Assembly (NCBI GenBank): GCA_013396655.1 | Contig: WBMV01001916.1 | Location: 1-64,000, forward strand | Reading direction: 5' to 3' | DNA length: 64,000 nucleotides | Source: Campylorhamphus procurvoides | Taxonomy: Eukaryota; Chordata; Aves; Passeriformes; Dendrocolaptidae | Part shown: positions 36,702 through 48,900 of the stretch, piece after piece | How the letters are laid out: each line of letters starts with the position of its first letter | Numbering within the stretch: the first letter of the stretch is position 1 | Notes under the pieces: model-generated | What the model saw: the letters and a program-made list of their open reading frames with translations, nothing else | Database searches by the model: none | What the model was told of the DNA's origin: nothing | Program-made: the position numbers and the translations under genes

Positions 36702-39700
36702 ACCATGCAGCCAGTTTATCATTCCTGCCCTTCTCTGACTGACTTGAAATTTTCGAATTCTGGTGGAAGACAAAGAAAGTCATCTGCTTCCCAATTCCAT
36801 GATTATTTGCTTGAAGAGTAATCTGGCCTCTCTTGTGGTCTGTTCTTTAGTGAGGATACCCAGAGAATTGTCTTGGCTGTACTCAATTGTTTATAGGATT
36901 TTGTAAGATTTTATTCAGTGATTTCCTGTCCTCCTCCCCAGAAAAGTTATTGATTTCTCCTCCCTCTCTTTCTCCACGAAAGGATTTGAGAGAACAGTTT
37001 CTGAAAAGAGCCAGGACTAAGCTTCTACCTTTTAGTGAATATGGTCTCCTTAAAAAAGAGAGATGAAACATTTGCCTCAGAAACTAGATGAAAATGAAAA
37101 CAACATTGTTTACATCCCTGACACACATACAAAAAAAAAAAAAGGATGAGCTGGGACTACAAATTTTTCTCATAAAGAAGGGATCCTATTCTGCATTCAC
37201 TTATGGAGGAATCTTTTCAAAGGCCAGCAAACAAAAGGTGCAGGGGCATGGAATGGGGGTAGGGGAGAGGGACAGAATGACAGAAGGATCAAGGAGAGAT
37301 AAGATGTGTAGGAAGGGAGGACATCAACAAAGGAGTTAGCTACATTGAAGGGCTCTAGTAGGAGCTGTGTAGAGCTGCAAATAGGTTGAGGGTTAAACTG
37401 TGAAGCCAGTTGTCAGCAATACCTGTGACAAAAGCAAAGACAACCTAGCAATAATAAACTGTTGCCCCAGAAGCAGTATTACAGAGGCATCCTTACAGCA
37501 CTCCTGTAGCTACAAATGGACTTCACTAGGAATGTTCATAGTTTTCTCTCAGATAGGCACCCTTTAGAAGCTAAAAACCAGAGAATTACACATTTAGTTC
37601 TCTAGTGGACTTCTGCCTCCAGACAAAGCAAGACTGAACTGCACATGCTCAAGCCCCTATCACTGTGGAACTGGGGTGAGGCAGGGGTTACAGGTGATAA
37701 CAACAAAAACAGAGAGGGGAACAATTATTTCTTTAATCGATTATTTATTTGCAATTCATTAAGAGCAAGAATCAGTATCTTCTAAAGGTCGGATCCACCA
37801 TTGTGCCTGTCTCCCATTTGCCAGCTTGCAGACCCTGTGAGCGCATATTGGGCAGTGATTCCCTCTGGTTGTAACAAAACAGAGGGGAAATTCTGCTGGT
37901 TAGGGAGCCACGGCACAGTTTCAAAAGCGCCTGTGAATGTAAACTACTGAGCTTAGGGGTGACCATCATCACCTAAGCATGATCATACTGGACTTCTTGT
38001 TTCAAGTTATTTCACTGGCTCCAAGCATTAGAAAAATCTAAAGTTTTTCAACCCGAGGCATGAATGTTAAGGTTATAAATAAACAGCAAATGACAGAGCT
38101 CCAGCCAGCAGAAAGAAATTAGGCACAGGGCAGTCAAGCATTTTTTATATGCTTTCTAGATAAAAATGAACACAAACTTTAATTGAAATTGATTTCACCC
38201 ATTAAGGAAGAGCAAAACCAAGCACACCTTTTTCAAATCCTGTGGTGGCAACATACAGACTTGGATTTCCTTTATTCCAGCAGAGGGCGAGAGCTACACG
38301 AGGGAGACTATTTGAGAAAGCAATTAGGTCTGAGTAAAGGGAAAGGTAAAAGAAAAGTCTATCTAGACTCTTGCCACCTCAATGACATGTCTAATAGCAT
38401 TAAAAAGAATTTCTTGCAGGTTTCTTTCAGCTCTTCCAATAACATGCAATATAACAACTAAAGCTTCTGTTTATGCCTTAAAAAAAAAATCTGATAACAT
38501 CAGAGCAGTTCACACATTGCTTTGATGATACGTAATTCCCATCTCCTCAGACTGCATGCACTCATTTGTTCCACTAAGTTTACAGTGAACTGTTGGGAAA
38601 GATGATCTGAACTGACAGCAATTTCATTGCACAAATTGTCAATGCTGTACTTCAATGTGTAACACATATACCTCTGGAAAACATATGCAGAAGGAAGACA
38701 TGGAGGTTCCTTCAGCTTAATACTTGAATAACATATAAAGTAGGAATTTTGTTCTGTCTGCTGGACAAATGCACAGAGACATCAGGACTGCACGATTATC
38801 AGAGGACGTGGCCATGTTTAGCCATAAAGAAGGTAGTGAAGTGCTGATTGGAGCTCTCGAGTGTTGCTAGATTATCCATATGGCACTTTAGTAGAAATAT
38901 CTCTATGGACAAATTAATAGCAATAATAATCATACTATGCTTTGGCACACCTCTTTTCAATACATAAAGTTATACTGAAATACAGTCACTTTGTCATATT
39001 GTCTTTGGTTTTGTCTGGAAGAGTCAAATATCTAGATGCCTGTTAAAAATAACAACAATAAAGTGTCAAAGTCTTTTAGGGGCAACATTAGGTCTCAGTC
39101 TGGCAGTTTATATTTGATAACATATGTCAAAATTGAAACAAAACAAAAAGGATCAGAATCTGCAGAGTACATCAGTTAAGTTTTAAATTTACCTTACCAT
39201 TCTATTTAAATATGACATTCATTCTACACCGATATTTTATATCAATGATTACCATAATTTGTAATAAAAAATACTAATGTAAATGAAATTAAAGAAAATT
39301 AAATGTGACATGAACATCAGAAAAAACATTACAAGAGTAGAAAGACATAGTGAACTCTTCCATCTCTGGATTTCTTTAAAATTAAGCTGGACAAGCCTTG
39401 AGAAGTCATTGTGTAGATGGCAGAGAAATCCTGTAACAGACTGTGGAAATGGACTGACATGATATGTCTACACCAATCTTTTTTTGTCTTTAATTGAGGT
39501 AATTCTGTGGGTATAAGCATATTGTTGGTACAGTGATTAGCATATAAGAATTCAGCTCTGACATTTCTTATCAGCTAAGTATAAATTTCTGCCAGGCTGC
39601 TTCCCTGCAACATTTGGCAAATGAACACATTTTGTTCAATAGGTAATTTATTTCACATGGGATTTCAGTGGGTGTGATCACTGAAAATGACAGATGAACA

Positions 39701-41357
39701 ATCAATAGTTTGGGGAAATAATAGGAACAGCAACATATTTACACATAGAGATTAAGATGACATCTAAATGCAAATATTTGCAAGCCGTTTTTCATAACTA
39801 CACAAATCACAAGGACTGATAAACCCAGGGGCCAACACTCTCAGCAACAGGATTGCAGAGATAGGCAGACTCCCAGTCCCACAGGCAGTTTCCTACGCTA
39901 GTAAACCGAGTCTCTAAAATACCAAATAAGCATTCTTCGGCTGAGAGAGTTTTAGGCTGCCTAGAATGCAACCTAATGCAGAGCTGAACTAGCTCATTGG
40001 GCAGTGATACCTATGCTGTTATAACAACAAGAACTGCAAAAACAATATAAGAAGCTGAATAAGTCCTTAGGGAACTTGTCCAGAGTGGCTGCAGCTGATT
40101 TAACACCAAGCACAAACATATTTTTATAAGCCCAGCTTTTGAGATGTACATATAATCTAAGAATGTCAGTCTAGGCTGATTTTCAGATTGCCACATCAAC
40201 TAGATGAAGCTGCCAGTGGGTAAGAGATACCTTATAGCTTTGAAAAAAGATGTCCAGAGATGAAAATTCGAGTTAACCAGCAATTTGTTATGCTACATTT
40301 GAGTAATTTCAGGATTTTCTATACTTGGGGTTCTTTTGGATAAAACATATTCTCACTTCTAACACAATTGCTTTTAGAGGCTAATTTTACCCAGTGAAAT
40401 TTTGCCCACTCTGCAAGTGAAAAATGGGGTTTTTTGCTGTTAAGTGCAACTTCTGAAATTTACTGGAAGGTAAAAATAAGCTTGCATAAATGTCACTACA
40501 GACCTTTACAGTTCATAAATGCACAGAATCTTTGAGGACAGAATCACTATAAAACCACTCAGAAGACTGCAGACTGCAATGGTCAACAGATAATGCAACT
40601 GACTGGTGCTGTGGACTCATCATAAATTTAACAGGAGACAAATGCACTTCCTATTGACCCTTGCTAAATCTTTAAACAAACACCTTTGCATGTCTTCCAA
40701 CCCCTTCAGAGAAACTCATTTCTTTTACTGTTGCACCAACTAAAATGAGTATGACCAAAGGCAAAATGTGTTCAACAAGACCAAAGAAATAACAGTTCAC
40801 AAGATAGACAAGCCTGGAGCATGGCCCAGAAGCTCTTAGTTAGCCTACTGTTTTGGCATGAACAATCTTGCTTTATACAAACAGCCTAGAATTTAATAAA
40901 AAACAAGTAGCAGCATTTTTCTTTATATCTCAACTTTCTAAATATCTAAAAACTAGCTCCAAAGACCACTTAAAAGTTTCTCCCCGTTTGCCCCTACTAA
41001 GATAAGAAAGAAACCAAAATGGAAAACAATTGAGATGCATTAAAGCACAAGGTCATGAAATCACCAAAAGTGTATTCAGACCTTAGAGAATCCTGCAGAC
41101 AGGACTCCCACGGCTGTATTTTACTTGATGGGAGCCTAAATTTAGACATAGATGTCTAACAGGCTGTAACCAGATCCAACAGGCATTCAAGTCAAAGGAG
41201 CAAGGGCTTTTCTTTAATTCCAGTAAAACTAGTCTCAGCTGTCACTGGAGAAAAGTCTATAAGCAGAACTGATTTGAGTACTCTTAACAACATAAGTACC
41301 ACTAGAGGAGAAGAAGATATGGCCAGGTTACTTTTGCTACTGCAGAATTACACAAAA
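36702..41357. other. Non-coding stretch with one CTCF-like site
   Basis: No recognised gene. It contains an A run at about 37131-37143, a purine-rich patch at 37230-37325 and a strong CTCF core match at 38277-38290. The 92-codon frame at 38183-38461 overlaps that site but has no family resemblance. Confidence 0.5.
38277..38290 (+). promoter_or_regulatory. CTCF core motif match
   Basis: CCAGCAGAGGGCGA matches every position of the CTCF core CCASYAGRKGGC and the following G. CTCF binds such sites with its zinc fingers and helps set loop and domain boundaries in vertebrate chromosomes. It lies in unique DNA, not in a recognised repeat. Motif orientation is on the plus strand. Actual binding cannot be seen from sequence. 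Confidence 0.5.
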
Positions 41358-41522
41358 ATCACAGAATATGCTGAGTTGGAAGGCACGCACAAGAGCCATT
41401 GAGTTCAACTGTTAACCTTGCATAGGACCATCCCCAAGAGTCACACCATGTGCCCAAGAGTATTGTCCAAACTCTTTTTGAACTCTGTCAGGCTTGGTGC
41501 TGTGACCACTTCCCTGAGGAGC
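41358..41522 (-). mobile_element. CR1 LINE 3' end fragment (CR1-X type)
   Basis: The plus strand starts ATCACAGAATATGCTGAGTT, the reverse complement of the same 3' end as the CR1 at 20850. It continues through the last 160 bases of the element, including GGACCATCCCCAAGAGTCAC and CAGGCTTGGTGCTGTGACCA. These match the reverse complement of 20690-20850 block by block. The copy is truncated after about 165 bp and has no coding capacity beyond the last few CR1 codons. Confidence 0.88.
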
Positions 41523-44500
41523 TAGGTATAACCAGAAGAAAAATGCAGACAGAACTGCTTTGTTAAGGAAATAAATTAAGACAAGGGGTGAGAGGAAGAA
41601 TAAAGAAAGACAGCGAGATAAAAACAGACTTGAAAGCCTAAGCTTTGCCATTTGGACTAATTAAGGAGCAAGTTTGAGTTCACTCTCAGGGCCTGTTGAA
41701 GGCAATATTTAACTTCCAACGGAGCCTCTACTGAGACAGAATTTCTGGTTCTCTCATGATTTCTTATGTGCACCTTTTTCATACAAAATGTAAACTTCCC
41801 CTTGACCGAAGCAGAAACATTTGTCCTCATAGCTGGTCAGATGAATGCACCACAGCACAGGAAGTGCCCGTTCACCAGAGCTGACATATCAGGTCTGCCC
41901 TAAGAATAATTCAATATCTTAGTGCCTTCCTGTAATGCAAAGCAGCCTCAAGATAGTCACTTAGAACAGGATTATGCATCACAGCAGTTGTGCAAAACAG
42001 CCACACCACATTAGCAAATTCTTAGCATCTAAAAGAGAGAAAAGAATTCAAGGGCAGCACTTCTACCTCAGTAATGTCACCATGCAAGTGCCTGTCATAG
42101 GAGACAGAGCATCTCAAGGTACTCAAAGGATCAAGACAAAAGAAAGTTGGATTAAAAGAATGTACTGACAGACAGAGTAGCTATCTCCAAAACATATACA
42201 TAGTAAAGAAACACCATACTTCAAATACTGCCCAACACCTTGCAAAGTGCTGCTGTGCGTTCAGATGCTTAAGTTCATCATGCTAACAGAGCTCAGGAAT
42301 ACTCATCTCTTGAACAGAGATGACACAGAGGCAGAGAAACACAATAAGGGAAGCATGAGAAGCTTGTGTAGACAGTGAGGTCCCCATCAGATATTGCTGG
42401 AGAAAGCAGGTCCTCATTTTCACTTGGTTTATGGATAGCTGGTCACCTGCTGTGAGAGAGGGCTTTATTCCTTGCACCTGAAGGTCGAATATAACCCACT
42501 TCATGCCCCACTCCACCTTCACTGTGCACCTTGGATCTGTGCTCTCTCTGTATCCATGAGAGCTGTGCTATGTATTCACTTTCCTGATATTGATCAGACA
42601 GTATTTGTGCATTTGTGTTTCCAGGCCCCCGAGAGGAGATTTTCCTGAAATTTAAATATATATAGCTTTTTCTTTTAATGATTTTTTGTGAGATACATGT
42701 TTTCTTCTGCAGCCTCATTCCATTTTATACTGCTCTGCTTTCTAACCTGTATTTTGAAAGAAGGCATGAGATGATTTTTACTTGCCTTGTGCAAATTGTA
42801 TATTCCAACTTGAGCTGAAGACAGGAAAGCAGTGCCATGAGGTCAATGTTCTTACAGTGCACTGTAAAGATGGCATATAAAACATATTCAAAGAAAAATC
42901 AAAGAACTGATGGTTATTCTCAACAAGAGAACTTAAAAAAAGCTGATCAAATATAGCAGAATAAAACTGGGAACACAATCAGGACTTGTTTTAAGTCCTC
43001 AAGTACCCACAAGAATTGCACAAATATTTCTGAGGCCTCACTAAGTGCTGGCCACTCCAATAAAAGCTGTGAAAGAGATTTAAGACATAGATTTTATGGA
43101 CCAGGTCTCCATGATTTTACATGTCTTTCAAAGATAAAGTCTCCACACTTGCAGGCAATTTTATATCATGTCAGTAGGTTCAAAGGATGGTACACAGCAC
43201 CTCTGCATGGTGACTGACATGCTCTTTTTCTGGATGAAGCTGCAGAAGAGCTGAGATTGAGACACAAATTCAGGTTCACCACTCTGAATAAACATTTACA
43301 TCTCTGCAAAGAGGCTATAAAAATCTACTGGAGCAGGATAATCGTTTTACACAAACTGTGCAGAAGCAGTTGACCATCTGTAGCACTTGGGAATGGGAAA
43401 TCAGATTGTTATGCACTTGTCTGGCACTTGTTGCTGTCCTGTGGGTCATCTAAGGGTTTTTTGTGCCACAGTGGGCACTAGCATGAGCAGCTCCCAGGTT
43501 CCTCACCTGAAGGAATTTGTAAGACAGCACTCCAAGACAGGAGCACAACCAGTTTCTGTGTCTTCCCCAGCACCACCAGACAGTGTCAAGGTGGAGCAGC
43601 ACACAGTATCACCTTCCCGGTTTTGAAAGGGTCCTGCTATCTTTTCAGAGCACAAAATGTCTGCAGGAACTCAGAAGGACCTGCACAGTGCTGGAGGGCA
43701 TGGTGAGCTGTATCAGGTCTCCAGCAGCTGCCTGTCACAAGCGTGGGAAATCACTGTCTCTAGGACAGTTACTGCTGCACCACCCTCATCCTCACGCTGT
43801 GTGTCAGGTTTTGTGAGATCCAGCTGAGTCCTGAACTCACCATCAGATGGAAGCCCTTACCTTTTTTCATGCTTTGATTCTGTGAGCAGCAGCTGGTCTT
43901 ATTTCCTAACTTATGCCAAGTCCAGACTCAGTAAGGGTTACCCATTTCTTGCCTGTTTCAGGGGAAGGCTGCGGTCACTGTCATCACTGCTGACCTCTGT
44001 GGACTGCAGCTGTGCTGGTGAGGTTCTGCTGAGCAGTGAGTCATTTTGCATCTTTTCGGCACAACTCTCAGGTTTCTAAAAAGTGCAGCCCATTGCTCAT
44101 CTTTCCTCTTGTATGTCTAAAAGCATAATTCACTTCTGTATCTCTCAGGTAAGATTTATTAATAAAACAGTGTTATGAACCTATGACTTGGTTTCACCTG
44201 TGACTCACGCCAAAAGCCTCTCAAGTGGAGTGGTCCAATAAGGAGGTACCTATGCAGTTTCCTATGGCTCACATTTAAAGATATCTTTTAGAAATTTTTG
44301 AAAGGACAGTCTTGCTGCAATATCATCAAAGCAGCATCTTACTGTAAGGTTGAAACACAGCAGTTTTTAGGCTATTTTTCTTTCCTTGAAACACAATATC
44401 TTCTGCCTCCTCTATGCACTGTTACAGGTTCCTCATTAATGTGAATTTTGTCCTCCTGGCGAGTATAACACCTCAGAGAGCCTAGTGCAACTTCATGAAA

Positions 44501-45184
44501 AAGACAGAACAATCATTTGCGTTGGAAAGATCTAGAGTTTAAATACATGTTTTCAAGTAGCATCCCCTCAGAGTCAGTGGGCAAAGCAGACAGGCTAATC
44601 CTGATTCACAATTTATAACACCCATGTCACATTATTGCTGCCCCAATAGCAGAAGGTTCTCAAGGACATCATGGCTTGTAGGCAATATCCATGACATGAT
44701 ACAAAGCAAAAAATGTTTTCACAGGTCATTACAACATTCAGACATTTTTCTTCATATGTAGTATATTTACTAAGTTATAGATATTTCATTCTTATTGAAG
44801 TCTTTCAGAATTTGAGTATTCTCTTCATGCAAGAAAGTTGAGAAATCCAACTTTGAGCAGGTCCACTGGGCAGCAATGAATAAGTAAACTGTAGTTCCAA
44901 AACAGCAAGTAGGCTACAATACTGCCATGCATGCCTGCAACCTCTTGTTCTTGCACATTCACAGGAGCTACACTGGAGGTAGCATTCAATTTTCAGGTGT
45001 ACTAGCTGCTAAAATACAACCAAAAAGTTGTCTCTAAAAAAGTCCTTCCTCAGGAACTGCAGTGGCTACACTCACTTGCTGCTCTTCCCATTGAGACAAA
45101 TCAGAAATCTCCATTCAGTCATTAATTATGTTGGCTTAAAGGTAAACCATCAGGAGAAATGAACCTGATTCAAGTGAGATTACA
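41523..45184. other. Non-coding stretch with a GC-richer island
   Basis: No recognised gene. From about 43380 to 44060 the composition is less AT-rich, with several overlapping open frames of 65-80 codons, followed by AATAAAAC near 44161. This could be an old LTR or exon-like remnant but I recognise neither. A short CR1-tail-like run (AATCATTTGCGTTGGAAAG) lies near 44511-44530. Confidence 0.4.
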
Positions 45185-45990
45185 AGTCAGAGTGACATTT
45201 TACTTAAAACATTATAATAAATACCATGATACAGAGCAAAAATTGGTTTTGACCCACAAAAAAAACCAGATATATAACCCAGAACTTGGGACACAAACAG
45301 AATGGTGTTCATCAGCCCCTGTGCTGAGCGCCACATGGTCCCCCTGAGTGCAAAGAAGAAGGAAAGGAAAACCTGTTGATGATGATGATGGTTGCAGTCT
45401 TGTTGAAAGTGGCAGTCACAGTCCTGTTGAGGTTCTGGTCCTCCTCTGGATCTGACAAATGGTACCAGAAGTCGCAAAACTCAAAGATGTTATATGCTCA
45501 GGTTCAGGTGGGAATGCCCAGTACCTCCCTCAGGGCAGGGAGTTTCACAATGGGTGATTTAACCCTGTGAGTCATGACATATTTCTGGAATCTTTGATGG
45601 CTCATTAGCAGACATGACCCCTCAGGCTGGGTGTGAAGGTGTTGTTGCCTCCCCAGAGGGGAGTTATCACAGCTGAGTCATTGGTGTGAAGACAGGAACA
45701 CTTCTGTATCTCACAGGGTTCTTTAACGCCCAGCCTGTGGCCTGAAGGGTCAGGTGTGCCCTGGGCAGCTGCTGCAAATGATCCATTACTAACAGTTCAT
45801 GAGAAATGACACAGAGGGTACAGAATACACAGTTTTGGTTACACCTACACAGCAATAGGCTGGTCCTGGCCGCTGTAACTCGGCCATTAATACTTAGCTG
45901 CACATCTAGAACTGAACAGCTTTGAGCTGACAAAACCTCCCAAAACTCTTGGACTAGCAGGAGCAAGTTATTGTAGCAATCACTTCTCAC
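45185..45990 (-). mobile_element. Probable LTR or ERV-derived block on minus strand
   Basis: The minus strand reads like an avian LTR: a start near TGAGAAGTGATTGC (45989), then TTTGCAGCAGCTGCCCAGGG (about 45780-45760), CTGTGAGATACAGAAG (45715), CCAGCCTGAGGGGTCATG (45633), ATGACTCACAGGG (45575), GAACCTGAGCATATAACATC (45505-45486; TATA-like), and a downstream segment rich in CAC/CATCAT. These blocks match my memory of a frequent passerine LTR family, but I cannot fix the ends or find a target-site duplication. Frames of 96 and 107 codons occur on the minus strand without recognisable domains. Confidence 0.5.
45378..45391. repeat. Short GAT microsatellite
   Basis: Four to five GAT units in tandem, inside the probable LTR block. 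Confidence 0.6.
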
Positions 45991-48900
45991 GTGTTTGGCA
46001 TCTCATATCTCCTCAACATGGCAAAAACATTTGGGCACTTTTAGTGCCATGATACATAGTTAAGACAACCTCATTTCATATCAGATAGACCTTTTTATTA
46101 TTAATAATTTCTGAATCCCTCATTTTACTTTGATGTGAAGAGCCAGGGACATGTCGATAAATTATGCTAAAGCCACTGTCTGTAACAAATGCTCAGATTT
46201 ATCAGCCGTCATAACCTTCATCAGCCTCAACCTTTTGCTTTGTGAATCAGGATATAACCACAACACACTGAAGCCTGTAAGGTGAAGCTTTATGTTAGCT
46301 GGCTCAGTGCACAGGACAGACTGTATAATGCTCCTGAGATGCAACACAATCCTAGGCAGATCTCCCTGCAACCATAGACAGTTTTCTTAGTTACCTCTGT
46401 GGGCCAGTCAGTATCTTGCACTGCAGATGTACTGGCAGTTCCAAGCAAAAATGCTTCCATGTACTGGGCCCAGGCTTTGTCTACGTTCTGTTAGCTGATG
46501 ACTTCTCTGTGCATGCTCTTTTTCCTCATAAAAACCAGCACTGCCCCTGGGTGGATGCTCCTCAGCTCTTATGTCAACTTCCCGCCTCTTCATCTGCTGC
46601 GTCTCTGCACACTGCCGAGAGATTTGATTACAGTGAGCCTCTCTCTTTGCAGGTGGCATTGCTATAGTAAGTTGGCTACATGTAGCAAGTCATGTCTCCA
46701 CATGTTAATATCTCTATCCTTAGCACTGTAACTCAGATAAAAGTTTTGTTTTATCATACAATGAATGGTAAGAGGCATCAGCTGAAATCTGTAATGTAGG
46801 AAATATGGATTTAGTTTTAGAAGGTGCTACTGCCTGTCCTTTGTCACATGGAAAAGAACATTCTTTGATAATCTGTACACACTTTTCAGATTGTCTTTCA
46901 TATATCACCACAACTCAATTCCTCCTCATTTTGAACCTCTGTGTGAAGATCTGGAACATTTAGAGACATGCAGTTATAAATACAGTGGCCCCATCTTGAC
47001 CTGAGCCAAACTCCCTTGAAGGGCAACTACTGAGCAGAACTGATGGCTCTCATCAGTCACACATGCCCATTAAAGCAGAGCTGTGCAGGGCAGGCTGCTT
47101 TGCACCAACCTTCTGTACACCTGCTAAACATAATCCTTGCTAACAGACATATTTGTAGGGAAAACCTTTTCAATATTTAAAGTCACAGCTGTAATGACTC
47201 CTGACCATAGATATCTTTCATGGTCTTTAATTGCCCTGTTTTTGTTAGCTACTCTGAGCTTCAAATTACTTATGTAGGATCAAAAATAATTTAAGTAATG
47301 TACAGTTAAAAATAAACTGCTTAAATAAGTCTGGGATCGTAAAAATGACAAAAACACCCACATAAATGTAATTATTTTCATTTCATGCATTAACACCCAG
47401 CACAGTTAAAATCTTAAAGCCAAGTATGAACCTTTTGATAAATGTTATTCTTAAAAGATTATGTTCTGTATTTATACTTATCAGTCTAAGGTTATTTCCT
47501 GTCTACCCAAAAATATCTTGTGCTGTAGAAAAACTGTTAATTCATCCTTCTTCATGACATTGCTCCCCCCTTTCAGTTATCCCCAGAACTCCCCTAGAGG
47601 GAAATAACACTTAGGTTCTGTCTTTTTAACTTGCCTGATTTACATAACTCTAATGATATTTAAGTGCCTTTGGCTGCACTTTCTTTTCCTCATTTCTTTA
47701 CTCCCAAACTCTCAAGGCAGATGAAGTAACAGTTGGCAGCATCTTGCTCATTACAGCATTGCCTGTGCTGTTCTTGAGTCATGTTAGTGTGATTGCAGCT
47801 GGCTGAGCAGCTCTCCAGCCCTTCCAATAATTCCAGTTTTCTTTGGGGGATACATTTCTGACTAAGTGTCCTTCACAAATGGGGGAAAAGAGCTTCTCTT
47901 TGGAGTCACACTGTTCTCCCAGGAGCAAGGGCTGGAAGAAAGTAGAGAGGTACAGCAGTTCAGGCCAGTTCTGTCTCAAGCCTGACCTCTCCCATTGACT
48001 AAGTAATGAGGACACACCCTGCGAGCCTTTCATATGCACCATCAATGCCAGATATACAAATTAGGCATCACTCTGCCCAATAAGACCAGGAAAGTGAAAA
48101 ATTTAAAAATAACAGGGCTGAAGAAATGCAGAAGATTATAGATTTGGATTTGAATTTATAGTTTAGGGATGGGTGGATATAAAGTCAAAGAGTTCCTGCA
48201 GGGCAGGGTGAAAGGAATCTTAGTAAATACAAGTGATCTCTCACACTTGTTAAGGATGAAGTGTAGCGTGGCCACCAGAAATTGTGTCTTTTAAGGATGG
48301 ACATGTATTTCAATATTTAGTCATCGACTGATATTTGATCTTCCTTGCTATTCAGCTTTGCTTCCTTTTCCTATTTGGCACACTGCCTTTACATTTTTTT
48401 TCCTGTTTTCTTTTCTCTCTGTGCACAAAGAAAACTGAAGCATGGGAAACAGCAGTAACTGTTTTTCTTCACTGCTCCCCTGATAGCCCATATGGGAAAG
48501 GAAAAAGTAGAAACCAGTTCTCTTTATCAGTCCCAATGTTCTGCTGGCAGACATCTACACAATTTCTGCTCTATCTTTCTAGAAAAGGACTGAAGACCTC
48601 ACTGCACACACAGGCAGAAGATATGTATGACTATCCTTGCCTCACGAGCCCTTGTGACCATCTCTGAAGTGGTGGTTTCCAAATGAGTATGTGGACCAGT
48701 ACTGATTTTTAAGCTTTTGAAAGTGCCATGCAAAACATCCTAAAAAGAGCCTAAAAAACTATTTTAATATATGCTGTCTTCTTTTCCTTTTGTCTGTGAC
48801 AGCCATGTGCCACCTTCTGCACTGATGCCAGGCACAGTGTTGTTGAGAGCTTCTGTTGTCACAATGATAAAGTGCAACTCACTTTCTATGATGAAAACCC

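Noticed and set aside
48335..48667. 110-codon plus-strand frame beginning with a hydrophobic segment
   Set aside because: No family resemblance and no domain pattern. The hydrophobic start comes from T-rich DNA, which often encodes Phe and Leu by chance, and the opposite strand is also open.
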